Assembly: GCA_019423685.1 (NCBI GenBank)
Contig: JAHZAY010000004.1
Coordinates: 1 to 64,000 of the forward strand
Length of the DNA: 64,000 nt
DNA from: Clostridiales bacterium
GTDB taxonomy: Bacteria; Bacillota; Clostridia; Oscillospirales; Ruminococcaceae
Direction: 5' to 3'
Made by a program: the position numbers and the translations under genes. The notes below the pieces were generated by a model that was given only the letters and a program-made list of their open reading frames with translations, ran no database searches and was not told where the DNA came from. Shown in pieces: positions 41,484 to 50,315 of this stretch. The stretch's first letter is position 1. Every line of letters starts with the position of its first letter.

Positions 41484-41597
41484 CTATAGTTGAGAGAAAG
41501 GATAAGCGGGCATATCCAGTTGGCCGCACAGAAGGGTGAAGAGAAAACTGCCGGCCTTGCCCGTGGAGATGTCAAATTGTTTATCACAAATGGCCAT
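41484..41597 (-). CDS. Possible 37-residue small ORF
   Basis: A short frame beginning MAICDKQFDISTGKAG and ending FSQL lies in the gap between two acetyltransferase genes. Its stop is directly followed by a hairpin and T run on the same strand, which is what makes it noticeable. The start has only a weak AAAGG two bases upstream and no promoter was found. The start codon sits inside a near-palindrome (ACAAATGGCCATGGCCTTTG). It could be a gene remnant or a small protein; no family was recognised. Confidence 0.3.
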   Translation of the reverse strand: MAICDKQFDISTGKAGSFLFTLLCGQLDMPAYPFSQL

Positions 41598-41627
41598 GGC
41601 CTTTGTTCATGACAAGAATAACGCAGC

Positions 41628-41673
41628 AAGCTTAAATTAGTCTGAAAAAACGATTTCAGGTTAATTTAAGCTT
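41628..41673. repeat. Near-perfect 46-base inverted repeat
   Basis: AAGCTTAAATTA-GT-CTGAAA and TTTCAG-G-TTAATTTAAGCTT face each other around a six-base loop, giving about 18 paired bases. No T run follows on either strand, so it is not a usual terminator. It lies between two acetyltransferase genes. Confidence 0.7.
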
Positions 41674-41766
41674 AGCATAGTAGAATCAAAGCGTAAAATC
41701 GAAGGAAAGAGGCCAGCAGGAAAACGGCCGACCATTTGATTAAACGAGCAGAATGTGGAGGAGAAG

Positions 41767-42531
41767 ATGCAGCAGATCGAACAAGAAAAATACGCGGAAG
41801 TTTGCAAGAGGCTTTTCCCGGAAAAGAGCAGTTGGGACATGCTGTCCTGCTGTGTGGATACGCCCGCCCACAGAGATTTTGTCCACCTCTTTGTGGATTG
41901 CGCGGCAGCTGCGCGATCTGTAGCTGTCCAGATGGGCGATTTCCTCTTTTTGGGCGGGGTGCCGGATGAAAAGTTTTTGAGGTCGGTCGTAGATCGTAGC
42001 GGGTTGCTGCTCATCGGGGAGCATTGGCTGGAGATGGCGCAGAGCCTGTTTGGGCAAAGCCGCCGCTATCTGCGCTACCGGATGCAGCTGAAAAATCCTC
42101 CCAGCCAGTTGCCGCCACTTCCTGTGGGCTGTTCGCTTGAGCCGATCGGTCCACACTGGTTTGCTGAATGCCAAAAAACGCCGTGGATGCGCGACTTTTG
42201 CTCGCAGTTTGCGTGCTTTGCGCAGTATCAGCGGTATGGGATGGGGTTTGTGCTGGTAAGGGATGGGCAGGCTCTCAGCGGAGCATCGTCCTATCTTACA
42301 TCGCCGACAGGGTTTACTATTCAGGTGCAAACCCGAGAGGACTGCCAGCGGCAGGGACTGGCAAGGATTGTCTCGACTGCCTTGATTCAATCTGCGTGTG
42401 CAAAACACCTTTACCCCGATTGGGATGCAGATAACCGCGCTTCCCTGATGTTGGCAGAAAGCTTGGGGTATGTGCTGGAAGAGGCGTACCCCACTGTGCT
42501 GGTGGAAGGGTTGGAAGAGGGGAAAGAATGA
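41767..42531 (+). CDS. GNAT-like acetyltransferase (GNAT_acetyltran type)
   Basis: A 254-residue protein. The N-terminal half (about 1-120) is specific to this group. The C-terminal half is a GNAT fold with GFVLVRDGQALSGASSYL, IQVQTREDCQRQGLARIVST and DWDADNRASLMLAESLGY. The acceptor is unknown. The ATG at 41767 follows GGAGG at five bases; the GTG at 41755 lies before that site. It is transcribed alone after a 325-base gap holding a hairpin, a small ORF and an inverted repeat. Confidence 0.85.
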   Translation: MQQIEQEKYAEVCKRLFPEKSSWDMLSCCVDTPAHRDFVHLFVDCAAAARSVAVQMGDFLFLGGVPDEKFLRSVVDRSGLLLIGEHWLEMAQSLFGQSRRYLRYRMQLKNPPSQLPPLPVGCSLEPIGPHWFAECQKTPWMRDFCSQFACFAQYQRYGMGFVLVRDGQALSGASSYLTSPTGFTIQVQTREDCQRQGLARIVSTALIQSACAKHLYPDWDADNRASLMLAESLGYVLEEAYPTVLVEGLEEGKE

Positions 42532-42563
42532 AAGCTATTGCGTTATAGCAGATGAGCAGGGGA

Positions 42564-42790
42564 GATATGATCAATCTTTCTTTGCTTGCTTTCTTTTTTT
42601 GAAAGGTACGAGGGAGGAAAAATCTGTAGTTTTGTAGGAACTAGGCGTTGGAGCGATGATAATTTTTCTTCGCTTGCTTTCTTTTTTGAAAGGTACGAGG
42701 GAGGAAAATCTGTAGTTTTGTAGGAACAAAACAGTGGAGCAATGATAAATTTTTCTTTGCTTCCTTTCTTTTTTTAAAAAGAAAGGAAGA
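42564..42790 (+). repeat. Three imperfect tandem repeats of about 87 bases
   Basis: A unit containing TTTGCTTGCTTTCTTTTTTT, GAAAGGTACGAGGGAGGAAA and TCTGTAGTTTTGTAGGAAC occurs twice in full (from about 42564 and 42655). A third, shortened copy from about 42741 supplies the GAAAGGAAGAGGAGGG ribosome binding site of the response regulator. Period is 87-88 bases, measured at the GCTTGC/GCTTCC core. Each unit can fold a CTTTC/GAAAG hairpin. Confidence 0.85.
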
Positions 42791-42801
42791 GGAGGGAATC
42801 T

Positions 42802-43476
42802 ATGAGAATATTGATTGTGGAAGATGAAAAACGGTTGGCCCAGGCACTCGGCCAGATTATGCGGGAGCAGCGCTATCAGGTGGATATTGTGTACGATGGG
42901 GCCGATGGACTGGACTATGCGATGAGCGGACAGTACGACATCGCCATATTGGATGTGATGCTGCCGAAAAAAGATGGCTTTTCGGTGGTGCACGAGCTGC
43001 GCGCAAATAGAATCTCAACCCCGGTGCTGATGCTCACCGCCCGCGACGACGTCAGCGACAAGGTGCAGGGGCTGGATTGCGGCGCTGACGACTATATGAC
43101 AAAACCCTTCTCCCCAGAGGAGCTTTTGGCCCGCATCCGCGCCCTCTCCAGAAGACAGGGCGATGTGCTGCTCGAAGATATCCACTGGGCCGATTTGACC
43201 CTCAAGCTTTCTTCCCGCACCCTGCACTGCAAGGAAAAATCGGTCAGCTTGGGGTTTAAAGAGTTTGAGGTGCTCAAGCTGCTGCTCTCCAATCCGACGG
43301 CTATCCTCTCCAAAGAGGAGATCATCGTCAAGGTTTGGGGCAGCGACTCCAACGCAGAGGACAACAACGTGGAGGCATACATCTCCTTTTTGCGCAAAAA
43401 GTTTCACTATCTCGGTTCAAAAGCCGGCATCGGTACGGTGCGCAAGGTCGGTTACCGTTTGGAAGAGCAGGTGTGA
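42802..43476 (+). CDS. OmpR/PhoB-family response regulator
   Basis: A 224-residue two-domain regulator. The receiver domain has the acidic pair in VEDEK, phospho-acceptor Asp51 in AILDVMLPKKDGF, the switch Thr in LMLTARD and Lys in DYMTKPFSPEEL. The C-terminal winged helix (about 125-222) contains GFKEFEVLKLLL and GIGTVRKVGYRLE. It pairs with the histidine kinase whose start lies two bases after its stop. The target genes are unknown. It is preceded by tandem repeats. Confidence 0.95.
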   Translation: MRILIVEDEKRLAQALGQIMREQRYQVDIVYDGADGLDYAMSGQYDIAILDVMLPKKDGFSVVHELRANRISTPVLMLTARDDVSDKVQGLDCGADDYMTKPFSPEELLARIRALSRRQGDVLLEDIHWADLTLKLSSRTLHCKEKSVSLGFKEFEVLKLLLSNPTAILSKEEIIVKVWGSDSNAEDNNVEAYISFLRKKFHYLGSKAGIGTVRKVGYRLEEQV

Positions 43477-43477
43477 G

Positions 43478-44788
43478 ATGACAGGTCAGCTTCGCAAAAA
43501 ATTTATCTTTATCAACATGGCTTTGGTCGGTACGGTGCTGCTCATCGTCTTTATTGCCCTGTGTGTGCAGCGTTACCAACAGCTTCGTCTGGACAGCCTG
43601 CGCGTTATGGAGCGCTACTTTGACGACAGCGGAGTCCAGGTTATGCCGGAACTAAAGTTTAATAAAAAGCGTGAGTGGAAAGATTTTCCCCTCATGCTCT
43701 CCTTTTGCGCCCTGGTGGATGAGGACGGCAATCTTCTCTCCTACCAAAGCGATAACCTTTCGGTCAACGAAGAGACGGTTGGGCAGGCAGCTAGAGCGGC
43801 GATGCAGGAGATCGAACGAACAGGGGATGAGAGCGGCACTTTGTCGCAGCTCGACCTGCGCTACCTCAAACAGGACTGCGCAGAGGGAATCAAGATTGCC
43901 TTTGTCGACCGTACACAGGAATACAGCGCAATGTATTCCTTTTTGAGCAGCTCATTCTTTTTGGGGGTGGGAGGACTGGTCGCACTGTTTTTCATCAGCT
44001 ACTTTTTGTCCATCTGGGTGGTGCAGCCGGTGGAGCGCAGCCTGCGGCAGCAAAAACAGTTTGTGGCGGACGCTTCCCATGAGCTCAAAACTCCGCTGAC
44101 GGTCATCCTTGCCAACTGCGGCATTCTGCTCTCCCACCCGCAGGAAAGCATCGAACAGCAGGAGCGCTGGGTCCGCAACACCCAGGAGGAAGCGGTCAAT
44201 ATGAAGCGCCTCATCGACGAGATGCTCTACCTTGCGCGCTCCGATTCTGCCCAGCAGGTGGTCTATAGCCGGCTGAATCTGAGCGACCTTGTCTGGAGCA
44301 GCGTGCTGCCGTTTGAGTCGGTGGCCTTTGAACAGGGATTACAGCTGGAAAGCGAGATCACCGAGGACATCTTCCTGCAAGGAGACGAAGGGCGCCTCAA
44401 ACAGATGGTGCGCATCCTGATGGACAACGCCTGCAAATACTGCGCACCGGGCGGAACCATTCTGGTGCAGCTGGTTTGGGAAAAGGAACAGGAGCGGGCA
44501 AAATTGTGTGTGCACAATACCCTGTCGGAGCCAATCCCACAGGAAGAGTTGGGACGTCTGTTCGAGCGGTTTTATCGGGTGGATAAGGCGCGCAGCCGCG
44601 AGATGGGCGGTTATGGTTTGGGACTTGCCATCGCACAGAGCATCGTGGAGCGCCACCGCGGAAAAATCTTTGCAGCACAGCAGGGAAATACAATCTGCTT
44701 TAGCGCAACTCTCCCTGTGCGGCAGACACACAATAGAGGAGAAAATCTTTTTCACCGCAGGGGGAAAAGGAAAAAAGAAATCTCATAA
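43478..44788 (+). CDS. Sensor histidine kinase
   Basis: A 436-residue membrane kinase. TM1 spans about 9-30, a ~120-residue extracytoplasmic sensor region follows, and TM2 spans about 157-178. The DHp domain has the H-box ASHELKTPLTVI with phospho-accepting His201. The ATPase domain has the N-box RILMDNACKYC and the G-box GGYGLGLAIAQSIVERHRG. It should autophosphorylate and pass phosphate to the adjacent regulator. No HAMP domain is obvious. Genes downstream are not functionally suggestive, so the signal is unknown. Confidence 0.94.
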   Translation: MTGQLRKKFIFINMALVGTVLLIVFIALCVQRYQQLRLDSLRVMERYFDDSGVQVMPELKFNKKREWKDFPLMLSFCALVDEDGNLLSYQSDNLSVNEETVGQAARAAMQEIERTGDESGTLSQLDLRYLKQDCAEGIKIAFVDRTQEYSAMYSFLSSSFFLGVGGLVALFFISYFLSIWVVQPVERSLRQQKQFVADASHELKTPLTVILANCGILLSHPQESIEQQERWVRNTQEEAVNMKRLIDEMLYLARSDSAQQVVYSRLNLSDLVWSSVLPFESVAFEQGLQLESEITEDIFLQGDEGRLKQMVRILMDNACKYCAPGGTILVQLVWEKEQERAKLCVHNTLSEPIPQEELGRLFERFYRVDKARSREMGGYGLGLAIAQSIVERHRGKIFAAQQGNTICFSATLPVRQTHNRGENLFHRRGKRKKEIS

Positions 44789-44803
44789 TTTTGGCCAAAG
44801 AAC

Positions 44804-44832
44804 TTGCGAAATGACGGAAATTTTAGTATAAT
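44804..44832 (+). promoter_or_regulatory. Promoter of threonine aldolase gene
   Basis: TTGCGA (44804-44809), 17 bases, TATAAT (44827-44832). Confidence 0.65.
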
Positions 44833-44923
44833 TTATCTAGCAATGGGTGGGAAGGCCCCATTGATTTTGATTACATAGGACAGGATGACAAGCACACATG
44901 CTGCCCCAAGGGAGGTTTCTTTG

Positions 44924-45964
44924 ATGCAAGAGAAAAAATGGATTGATTTAAGAAGCGATACCGTCACCCAGCCAACTCAGCAGATGAGGGAAGCGATGTA
45001 CAACGCCCAGGTAGGCGACGATGTATACGGCGATGACCCGACAATGAACGAGTTGGAGAAGAAAGCCGCAGAGATGCTCGGCAAAGAGGCGGCACTCTTT
45101 GTCGCCAGCGGCACCATGGGCAACGCGGTGGCGGTGATGTCCCACACCCAGCGCGGAGATGAGGTCATCCTGTCGGATACCGCCCATATCGTGGCCCACG
45201 AGGTCGGCGGCGCGGCGGTGCTCTCCCAGGCGTTTATCCGCACCATCCACTTTGAAGACGGCATCTTTGATGCGCAGCAGATCCTCGCTGCAATCCGTGA
45301 CCGCAGCAACATCCATTACCCGCATACTGGACTGATCTGTGTCGAGGAGCCGCTTGCAACCGGCAAGCTTGTTCCACTGGAAAAATTGCAGGCGGTTTAT
45401 AAGATGGCAAAGGAAGAGGGCCTGCCGGTCCATATGGATGGTGCGCGCATCTTCAATGCAGCCACTGCTTTGGGCGTGGATGTCAAAGAGATTGCCGCCT
45501 GTGCAGATTCGGTCATGTTCTGCCTCTCGAAGGGCTTGTGCGCTCCGGTTGGTTCGATGCTGGTCGGCTCCAAAGAATACATCGAGCGTGCGCGCCGCAA
45601 CCGCAAGATGCTCGGCGGCGGCATGCGGCAGTGCGGATTCCTTGCAGCTGCGGGTCTGATTGCGCTGGAAGTGATGACCAAGAGATTGCAGGAGGACCAC
45701 GACAACGCAAAATATATGGCACAGCGCCTGATGCAGATGCCGGGTGTTCATCTGGACCCCAAATCGGTGGAGATCAACATGGTATTCTTCGAACTGGATG
45801 CCCCACAGCAGGTGATCGACACTCTGCCGGAGAAGATGCTTGAACAGGGCGTCAAGATCAACGGCATCGAGGACGGTCAGTTCCGCTTTGTCACCACCAA
45901 CGACACCAGCCGCGAGGATATCGATAAGGCACTGGATATCTTCGAGAAGATCATCACCCAATAA
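44924..45964 (+). CDS. ltaE: Low-specificity L-threonine aldolase
   Basis: A 346-residue fold-type I PLP enzyme that splits threonine or allo-threonine to glycine and acetaldehyde. DLRSDTVTQPTQQMREAM and GDDVYGDDPT are the family N-terminus. VHMDGARIFNAATALG and the PLP lysine (K203) in CLSKGLCAPVGSML follow. The start at 44924 has GGGAGG eight bases upstream; the longer frame overlaps the site. It is monocistronic, with its own promoter and terminator. Confidence 0.95.
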   Translation: MQEKKWIDLRSDTVTQPTQQMREAMYNAQVGDDVYGDDPTMNELEKKAAEMLGKEAALFVASGTMGNAVAVMSHTQRGDEVILSDTAHIVAHEVGGAAVLSQAFIRTIHFEDGIFDAQQILAAIRDRSNIHYPHTGLICVEEPLATGKLVPLEKLQAVYKMAKEEGLPVHMDGARIFNAATALGVDVKEIAACADSVMFCLSKGLCAPVGSMLVGSKEYIERARRNRKMLGGGMRQCGFLAAAGLIALEVMTKRLQEDHDNAKYMAQRLMQMPGVHLDPKSVEINMVFFELDAPQQVIDTLPEKMLEQGVKINGIEDGQFRFVTTNDTSREDIDKALDIFEKIITQ

Positions 45965-46021
45965 AGAAAATGAATCCCGGCGTCGGATAAAGGTGAAGAC
46001 ACCTTAATTTTACAACACAAC

Positions 46022-46067
46022 GAAAAAACCGCCATGCCTGTTTTGTACAGGCATGGCGGTTTTTGGT
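46022..46067 (+). terminator. Bidirectional terminator between ltaE and pepP
   Basis: AAAACCGCCATGCCTG and CAGGCATGGCGGTTTT pair perfectly, with A and T runs on the two flanks. Confidence 0.92.
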
Positions 46068-46146
46068 TTTGCACCGGCAGGCAATAAGCAGGGAATAAGC
46101 TGCAAACTAGGCTTAAGCCGGGGCAATATTTTGCTAAAAGGGGAGG

Positions 46147-47934
46147 TTACTGCGCGATGGGCTGGGTCATCTTTTCGAGCCAGTTCTTTGCGCGGTCGCT
46201 GACCAGTGGAGAGATTTCCTCCCAGACATGGCGGTTAAAGTGGTTGACCCACTCGATTTCTTCGCTGTCCATCAGCGACAGGTCGATGCAGCTGGTGTCG
46301 ATGGGCACGAGGGTGAAGGCGTCAAAGCGGTAGAACTGTCCATACTCGGTCTTGATGTCCTTCTGAACCACTACGGCGTTTTCGGTGCGCACGCCGTGGC
46401 TGCCCTCGGTGTAGACGCCCGGCTCGATGGTGATGAACATGCCTTCCTGCAGGGCGATGTCGCGGTCGCGGAAGTTCGGGGGTGCCTCATGGACGTTGAG
46501 GAAGAAGCCGACGCCGTGACCGGTGCCGCAGCGGTAGTTTAAACCGTCGCGCCATACCTGACCGCGGCAGATCGCGTCCAGATCACATCCGGCCATTCCT
46601 TCCAGGAAGCGCTGACGGGACAGCGCAATAAAGCCTTTGAGCGAGGTGGTGAAGTCGCGGCGCTCCTGGGCAGTGGTTTCACCCAGCGCAAAGGTGCGGG
46701 TGGTGTCGGTGGTTCCCTGCAGATACTGGCCGCCGCTGTCGTTGAGCAGCAGATGTTCGCGCTTGAGAACCTTGTGGTTTTCTGCGGTTGGAGCATAGTG
46801 CATCATCGCGGCATTTTCGCGGTAGGCGACAATGGCGACAAAGCTCTCGCTGACGTAGTCCTTCTGCTGGGAACGGAACTCCGCAAGTTTGTTGGAGCAA
46901 TCCCATTCGGTGACCGTTTCGCCCTTTTCCAGAGCCTCGAACAGCCAGCCATAGAACTCTGCTTCAGCGCAGCCGTCCTTGCGATAGGCCTCATAGGTGT
47001 TGGCGATTTCTACCTCATTTTTAACAGCCTTCATCATCGGGATGGGGTTTACTCCCTTCACAGCGGTGATGTTTGCGTTGGACTGGATGACGTTGTAGAG
47101 CATGAAGTTTACCTCGTTCTCGTCGTACAGCGCCTTGATGGGGTTGCTGTACTGGGCAAGGTACGGATAGATCGCTTCATATTCCTGCAACGAAACGCCG
47201 TTTTGCGCAAGGCGCTCCTTCATCTGCTCCGGGACGCGGGAGAGGGCGGTGAAGAGGATGGCCTCATCCATTGTGACAAAGCCGTAGGAGATGGCGATAG
47301 GGCTGTTGGGGATGTCGTTTGCGCGCACGTTGAACAGCCAGTTGACGTTGTCCAGCCGGCCGATGACCAGCGCATCGCAGCCTTTTTGTGCGAGGTCATG
47401 GCGCACGGCAGCAATCTTGTCGGCGGCGCTGCGTCCGCAATATTTTTCATCCAGATAGAATGCAGGGGTGTACTCCTCCTCCGGACGGTCTGTCCAGATG
47501 TCGTTTCCGTAATCGGCGTGGATGTTCAGCGCAATCTTCTTGTCCGCAAACAGAGCCTGCATGTCATCGATCATCTTGACCGAGAACAGCTTTCCGTTGA
47601 ATCCAACGGTGCTGTTTTCCGGCAGGGTGTCGTGCAGGTACTGGGTAAAGGTCGGACAGTCCGGCTCAGAGGCGCGGAAAAGGGTCGCCTCACTGTCAGC
47701 AATCTGTTTTTCAGCCTGTACATAGTAGCGTCCGTCTACCCACAATCCGCTGGCATTCTCGGTGATGACGTAGGTTCCTACCGATCCGGTGAAGCCGGAA
47801 ACAAAGCGGCGGGTTTTCCAATGTTCCGAGAAGTACTCGCTCATGTGCGGGTCACCGCTTGGGATAACGGCAGCCTGGACGTGATCGCGCTTCATCAACT
47901 CACGGATCTGCGCAATCTTTTCATTGGTAGTCAT
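46147..47934 (-). CDS. pepP: Xaa-Pro aminopeptidase (M24, long APP type)
   Basis: A 595-residue aminopeptidase P of the three-domain eukaryote-like type: two creatinase-like N-terminal domains and a C-terminal M24 pita-bread domain. The metal ligands are visible in NDSGGQYLQGTTDTTRTF (two Asp), GTGHGVGFFLNVHE (His), FITIEPGVY (Glu) and GVRTENAVVV (Glu). It removes N-terminal residues before proline. The ATG at 47934 follows AGGAGG. It lies 48 bases after pepQ in the same orientation, so the two are cotranscribed. Confidence 0.93.
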   Translation of the reverse strand: MTTNEKIAQIRELMKRDHVQAAVIPSGDPHMSEYFSEHWKTRRFVSGFTGSVGTYVITENASGLWVDGRYYVQAEKQIADSEATLFRASEPDCPTFTQYLHDTLPENSTVGFNGKLFSVKMIDDMQALFADKKIALNIHADYGNDIWTDRPEEEYTPAFYLDEKYCGRSAADKIAAVRHDLAQKGCDALVIGRLDNVNWLFNVRANDIPNSPIAISYGFVTMDEAILFTALSRVPEQMKERLAQNGVSLQEYEAIYPYLAQYSNPIKALYDENEVNFMLYNVIQSNANITAVKGVNPIPMMKAVKNEVEIANTYEAYRKDGCAEAEFYGWLFEALEKGETVTEWDCSNKLAEFRSQQKDYVSESFVAIVAYRENAAMMHYAPTAENHKVLKREHLLLNDSGGQYLQGTTDTTRTFALGETTAQERRDFTTSLKGFIALSRQRFLEGMAGCDLDAICRGQVWRDGLNYRCGTGHGVGFFLNVHEAPPNFRDRDIALQEGMFITIEPGVYTEGSHGVRTENAVVVQKDIKTEYGQFYRFDAFTLVPIDTSCIDLSLMDSEEIEWVNHFNRHVWEEISPLVSDRAKNWLEKMTQPIAQ

Positions 47935-47982
47935 GGTGTCTTTCCTCCTGTTTTTGATTTCTTCCATCTTGGGATGGAGATT

Positions 47983-49050
47983 TTACAATTCGATGAGGTC
48001 GTGGGTGGTCGAGATCATATTCTCATAGCCATCCGCTGTGATGAGGACTTGATCCTCGATGCGCACGCCGCCCCAGTCGGGAATATAGATGCCGGGTTCG
48101 ATGGTGCGCACCGAGTTTTCTTCTAACACACCGGTGCTGGAAGGGCTCATAAAGGGAATTTCATGGACGAACATGCCGATGCCGTGGCCGATGCCGGTGT
48201 AGATGTAGGGGTAGTACTCGGTGTCCTTGACTGCCTGGATGGAGGCGTCATAGACCTCTTTGAGGGGCACTCCGGCGCGCATATGCTCGAGAGAATCTTC
48301 CAGCATCCGCTTTTCAATCTCATACACCTCGCGCTGCTTTGCGGTGGCGCGCCCTACCACGACGGTGCGGGTCATGTCGGAGAGGTAGCCGTTAAACTGG
48401 CAGCCGAAATCCATGAGGACAAAGTCGCCGTACTCAATCGCTTTGGAGGAAGGAATCCCGTGCAGCAGGGAAGTCCTTGCACCTGAGATGAGGATGTTGC
48501 CGTAAGGCTGGGTGTCCGAACCCTCCATGACCATATAGGCGGAGAGCTTTGCGGCAAGCTCCTTTTCGGTGACGCCGACCCGGATATCGGGGAGCAGGCG
48601 CTCAAAAGCGCGGCAGGAAATCTCACACGCTGCGCGCATATAGGCAATTTCCTCCGGGGACTTGATGGAACGGAAGGTTTCAACGACGTCGGTGGTGGGA
48701 ACCAGCTCGCAGTTTACTTCCTGCTTGAGCTGGGAATAGAAGAGAAAGCTCAGGGCGTCGGCCTCAAAGCCGATGGCCTTTATTTTGTGCTGCTGTGCGA
48801 TCGAGGCGACACACGCTCCGATGGAGGCAAACTGCTTCCACAGCACTAGCTGATAGTCCGGACATTCCTTGCCGGCCTGCTCGGTGTATCGGGGATCGGT
48901 GAGAAAGAAAAGCTGTTCCCGTGTAATCAGCAGGTAGGAGTCATCGCCGGTATAGCCGCTGATGTAGCGGACATTCGGTTTTTTTGCTAAAAAGAAGCCG
49001 TCCAGATTGTGCTGCTCCATATATTGCAGCAACTTTTCGACAGGTTTCAC
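47983..49050 (-). CDS. pepQ: Xaa-Pro dipeptidase/aminopeptidase (M24, short type)
   Basis: A 355-residue M24B peptidase. The creatinase N-domain starts around MEQHNLDGFFLAKKPNVRYI. The catalytic domain has LMDFGCQFNGYLSDMTRTVV (Asp ligands), GIGHGIGMFVHE (His), TIEPGIYIPDWGGVRIED (Glu ligands). The likely start is GTG at 49050 with AAGAGGAG upstream, giving a normal family length; an ATG lies ten codons further in. The frame extends far upstream without homology. It heads the pepQ-pepP pair. Confidence 0.9.
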   Translation of the reverse strand: MKPVEKLLQYMEQHNLDGFFLAKKPNVRYISGYTGDDSYLLITREQLFFLTDPRYTEQAGKECPDYQLVLWKQFASIGACVASIAQQHKIKAIGFEADALSFLFYSQLKQEVNCELVPTTDVVETFRSIKSPEEIAYMRAACEISCRAFERLLPDIRVGVTEKELAAKLSAYMVMEGSDTQPYGNILISGARTSLLHGIPSSKAIEYGDFVLMDFGCQFNGYLSDMTRTVVVGRATAKQREVYEIEKRMLEDSLEHMRAGVPLKEVYDASIQAVKDTEYYPYIYTGIGHGIGMFVHEIPFMSPSSTGVLEENSVRTIEPGIYIPDWGGVRIEDQVLITADGYENMISTTHDLIEL

Positions 49051-49242
49051 TGGTGGATCACACTCCTCTTGAAAAACTAAAAAGTAAAGTGTAGGCTTTC
49101 TTTTCCAACAAAAAAGCATATATTTTGAGGAAAATGGTGCCAATTCCATTATAGTAACCTGCCGGATAAAATGCAATCCCCAAGCGGGGGAGATTTCTTT
49201 TGAAGCGCAAAATTTGCTGTGGCTGGAAGGCAATTTCCCGGG

Positions 49243-49294
49243 AAAAAGAAAAGGGGAGATTTGCAGGGAGCGTGCTGCTCCCTGCAAATCTCCC
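49243..49294 (-). terminator. Terminator of the cysteine-rich surface-type gene
   Basis: GGGAGATTTGCAGGGAGC and GCTCCCTGCAAATCTCCC form an 18-pair stem; on the minus strand it runs into TTTTCTTTTT. The remaining sequence from 49051 to 49407 shows no gene. Confidence 0.88.
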
Positions 49295-49407
49295 TGGCTT
49301 GTGCTACCTAGCAAAATGAGGAAGGTTTTTGCAAAGTTTTTTTGCACAGGAGAAAGCCTGATTTTCAAAGGAAAATGGGGATGACGGCTTTCTTGTGATC
49401 GGGTAAC

Positions 49408-50121
49408 TTACAGGATTCGGATAATCCGAATGTTGGCGTTGGTCACATTGACCTCGCCGGCAGATGTGTTAGACAAAGAAATATTGCCGGTGGTGCCGCA
49501 TGGGACGGTGATGATGGTCGAAGCGCTCAGCGAGCCGTTTTGAGAGGTTGCAGCGATAGTGTCTGCGGATTCCGAACCCGGTACCACTGCACCGCCCGAC
49601 AACAGAGCCATCGAAACAGCTACGTTGCTGCCACTGCCTACAGCGACATTGGCATTGTAGTCCACTAAGTAGACGCCGGGGCAGTTTAAGGTAAAGGTCG
49701 ATGTGCCAGCGGTGTGCTGGATGCAGTTTCCACTTGCCAGGCGATCGGTCGCAAACAAAATTGGATTGTTGCTGGAAACGGTCTGCTGTGCCTCATTGAC
49801 GGCACTCAGATAGCTGGGGCCGCTGCAGGTCTGCTGCTGGATGTTTCCGCAGTTTGGCGGGCAGGTCTGTGGGCAGGTCTGGCCGCAGCAGGGGTAGCAG
49901 CCACAGGAGCAACTGGAGCAACCGCAAAGGTTTGGAAGGGTGTCCAGATCGTAGGAAATCTGGTCATACCGCGCCAGCGCGCAGCGGGCATAGTCGTTCA
50001 TCGAGCCGTTGGCGCAGATGTATGCCGGGCTGGATGTGGTGCTGGTCTGGCTGCAATTGCAGTTACAGTTGCAATTACAATTGCAGGCGTAGGGATTGTA
50101 GCATGGATCATAGTATGCCAT
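49408..50121 (-). CDS. Cysteine-rich protein with (Cys-Asn) repeat and BclA-like C-terminal domain
   Basis: A 237-residue protein without a signal peptide. The N-terminus holds CNCNCNCNCNC (six alternating Cys, residues 13-23). A second Cys-rich patch lies at about 67-98 (CGCSSCSCGCYPCCGQ, then CPQTCPPNC). From about 105 the chain resembles the jelly-roll C-terminal domain of exosporium BclA-type glycoproteins (CPGVYLVDYNANVAVG, SALLSGG-like strands, then IITVPCGTTGNISLSN). Collagen repeats, usual before that domain, are absent and the Cys stretches take their place. It is probably a cross-linked spore-coat or surface protein. The start at 50121 follows AAGAGGTGG. Confidence 0.78.
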   Translation of the reverse strand: MAYYDPCYNPYACNCNCNCNCNCSQTSTTSSPAYICANGSMNDYARCALARYDQISYDLDTLPNLCGCSSCSCGCYPCCGQTCPQTCPPNCGNIQQQTCSGPSYLSAVNEAQQTVSSNNPILFATDRLASGNCIQHTAGTSTFTLNCPGVYLVDYNANVAVGSGSNVAVSMALLSGGAVVPGSESADTIAATSQNGSLSASTIITVPCGTTGNISLSNTSAGEVNVTNANIRIIRIL

Positions 50122-50315
50122 GGATTCCACCTCTTTTAAAAAGATACTGGTAACCAGTGCCGCGAACAGCTTCCGCGGCATTACCACTCTATGCGAGGGG
50201 AGAAAAAAGTGTTTGGGCCCGGCGGCGGGCTGTCAGTTGGCCTTATTTAGATGGGAAAGGCTTTTTGAAAAAAAGGGCCTCCGGGGAAGAGGGTTTCTCC
50301 AAAATGTGGGCAAAA

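Noticed and set aside
42564..42790. CRISPR-like array
   Set aside because: Only about three units of ~87 bases without distinct spacers and no cas genes; these are plain tandem repeats.
46753..48126. A 457-codon plus-strand frame across pepP and into pepQ
   Set aside because: Both M24 genes on the other strand show full catalytic motifs and ribosome binding sites; this frame does not.
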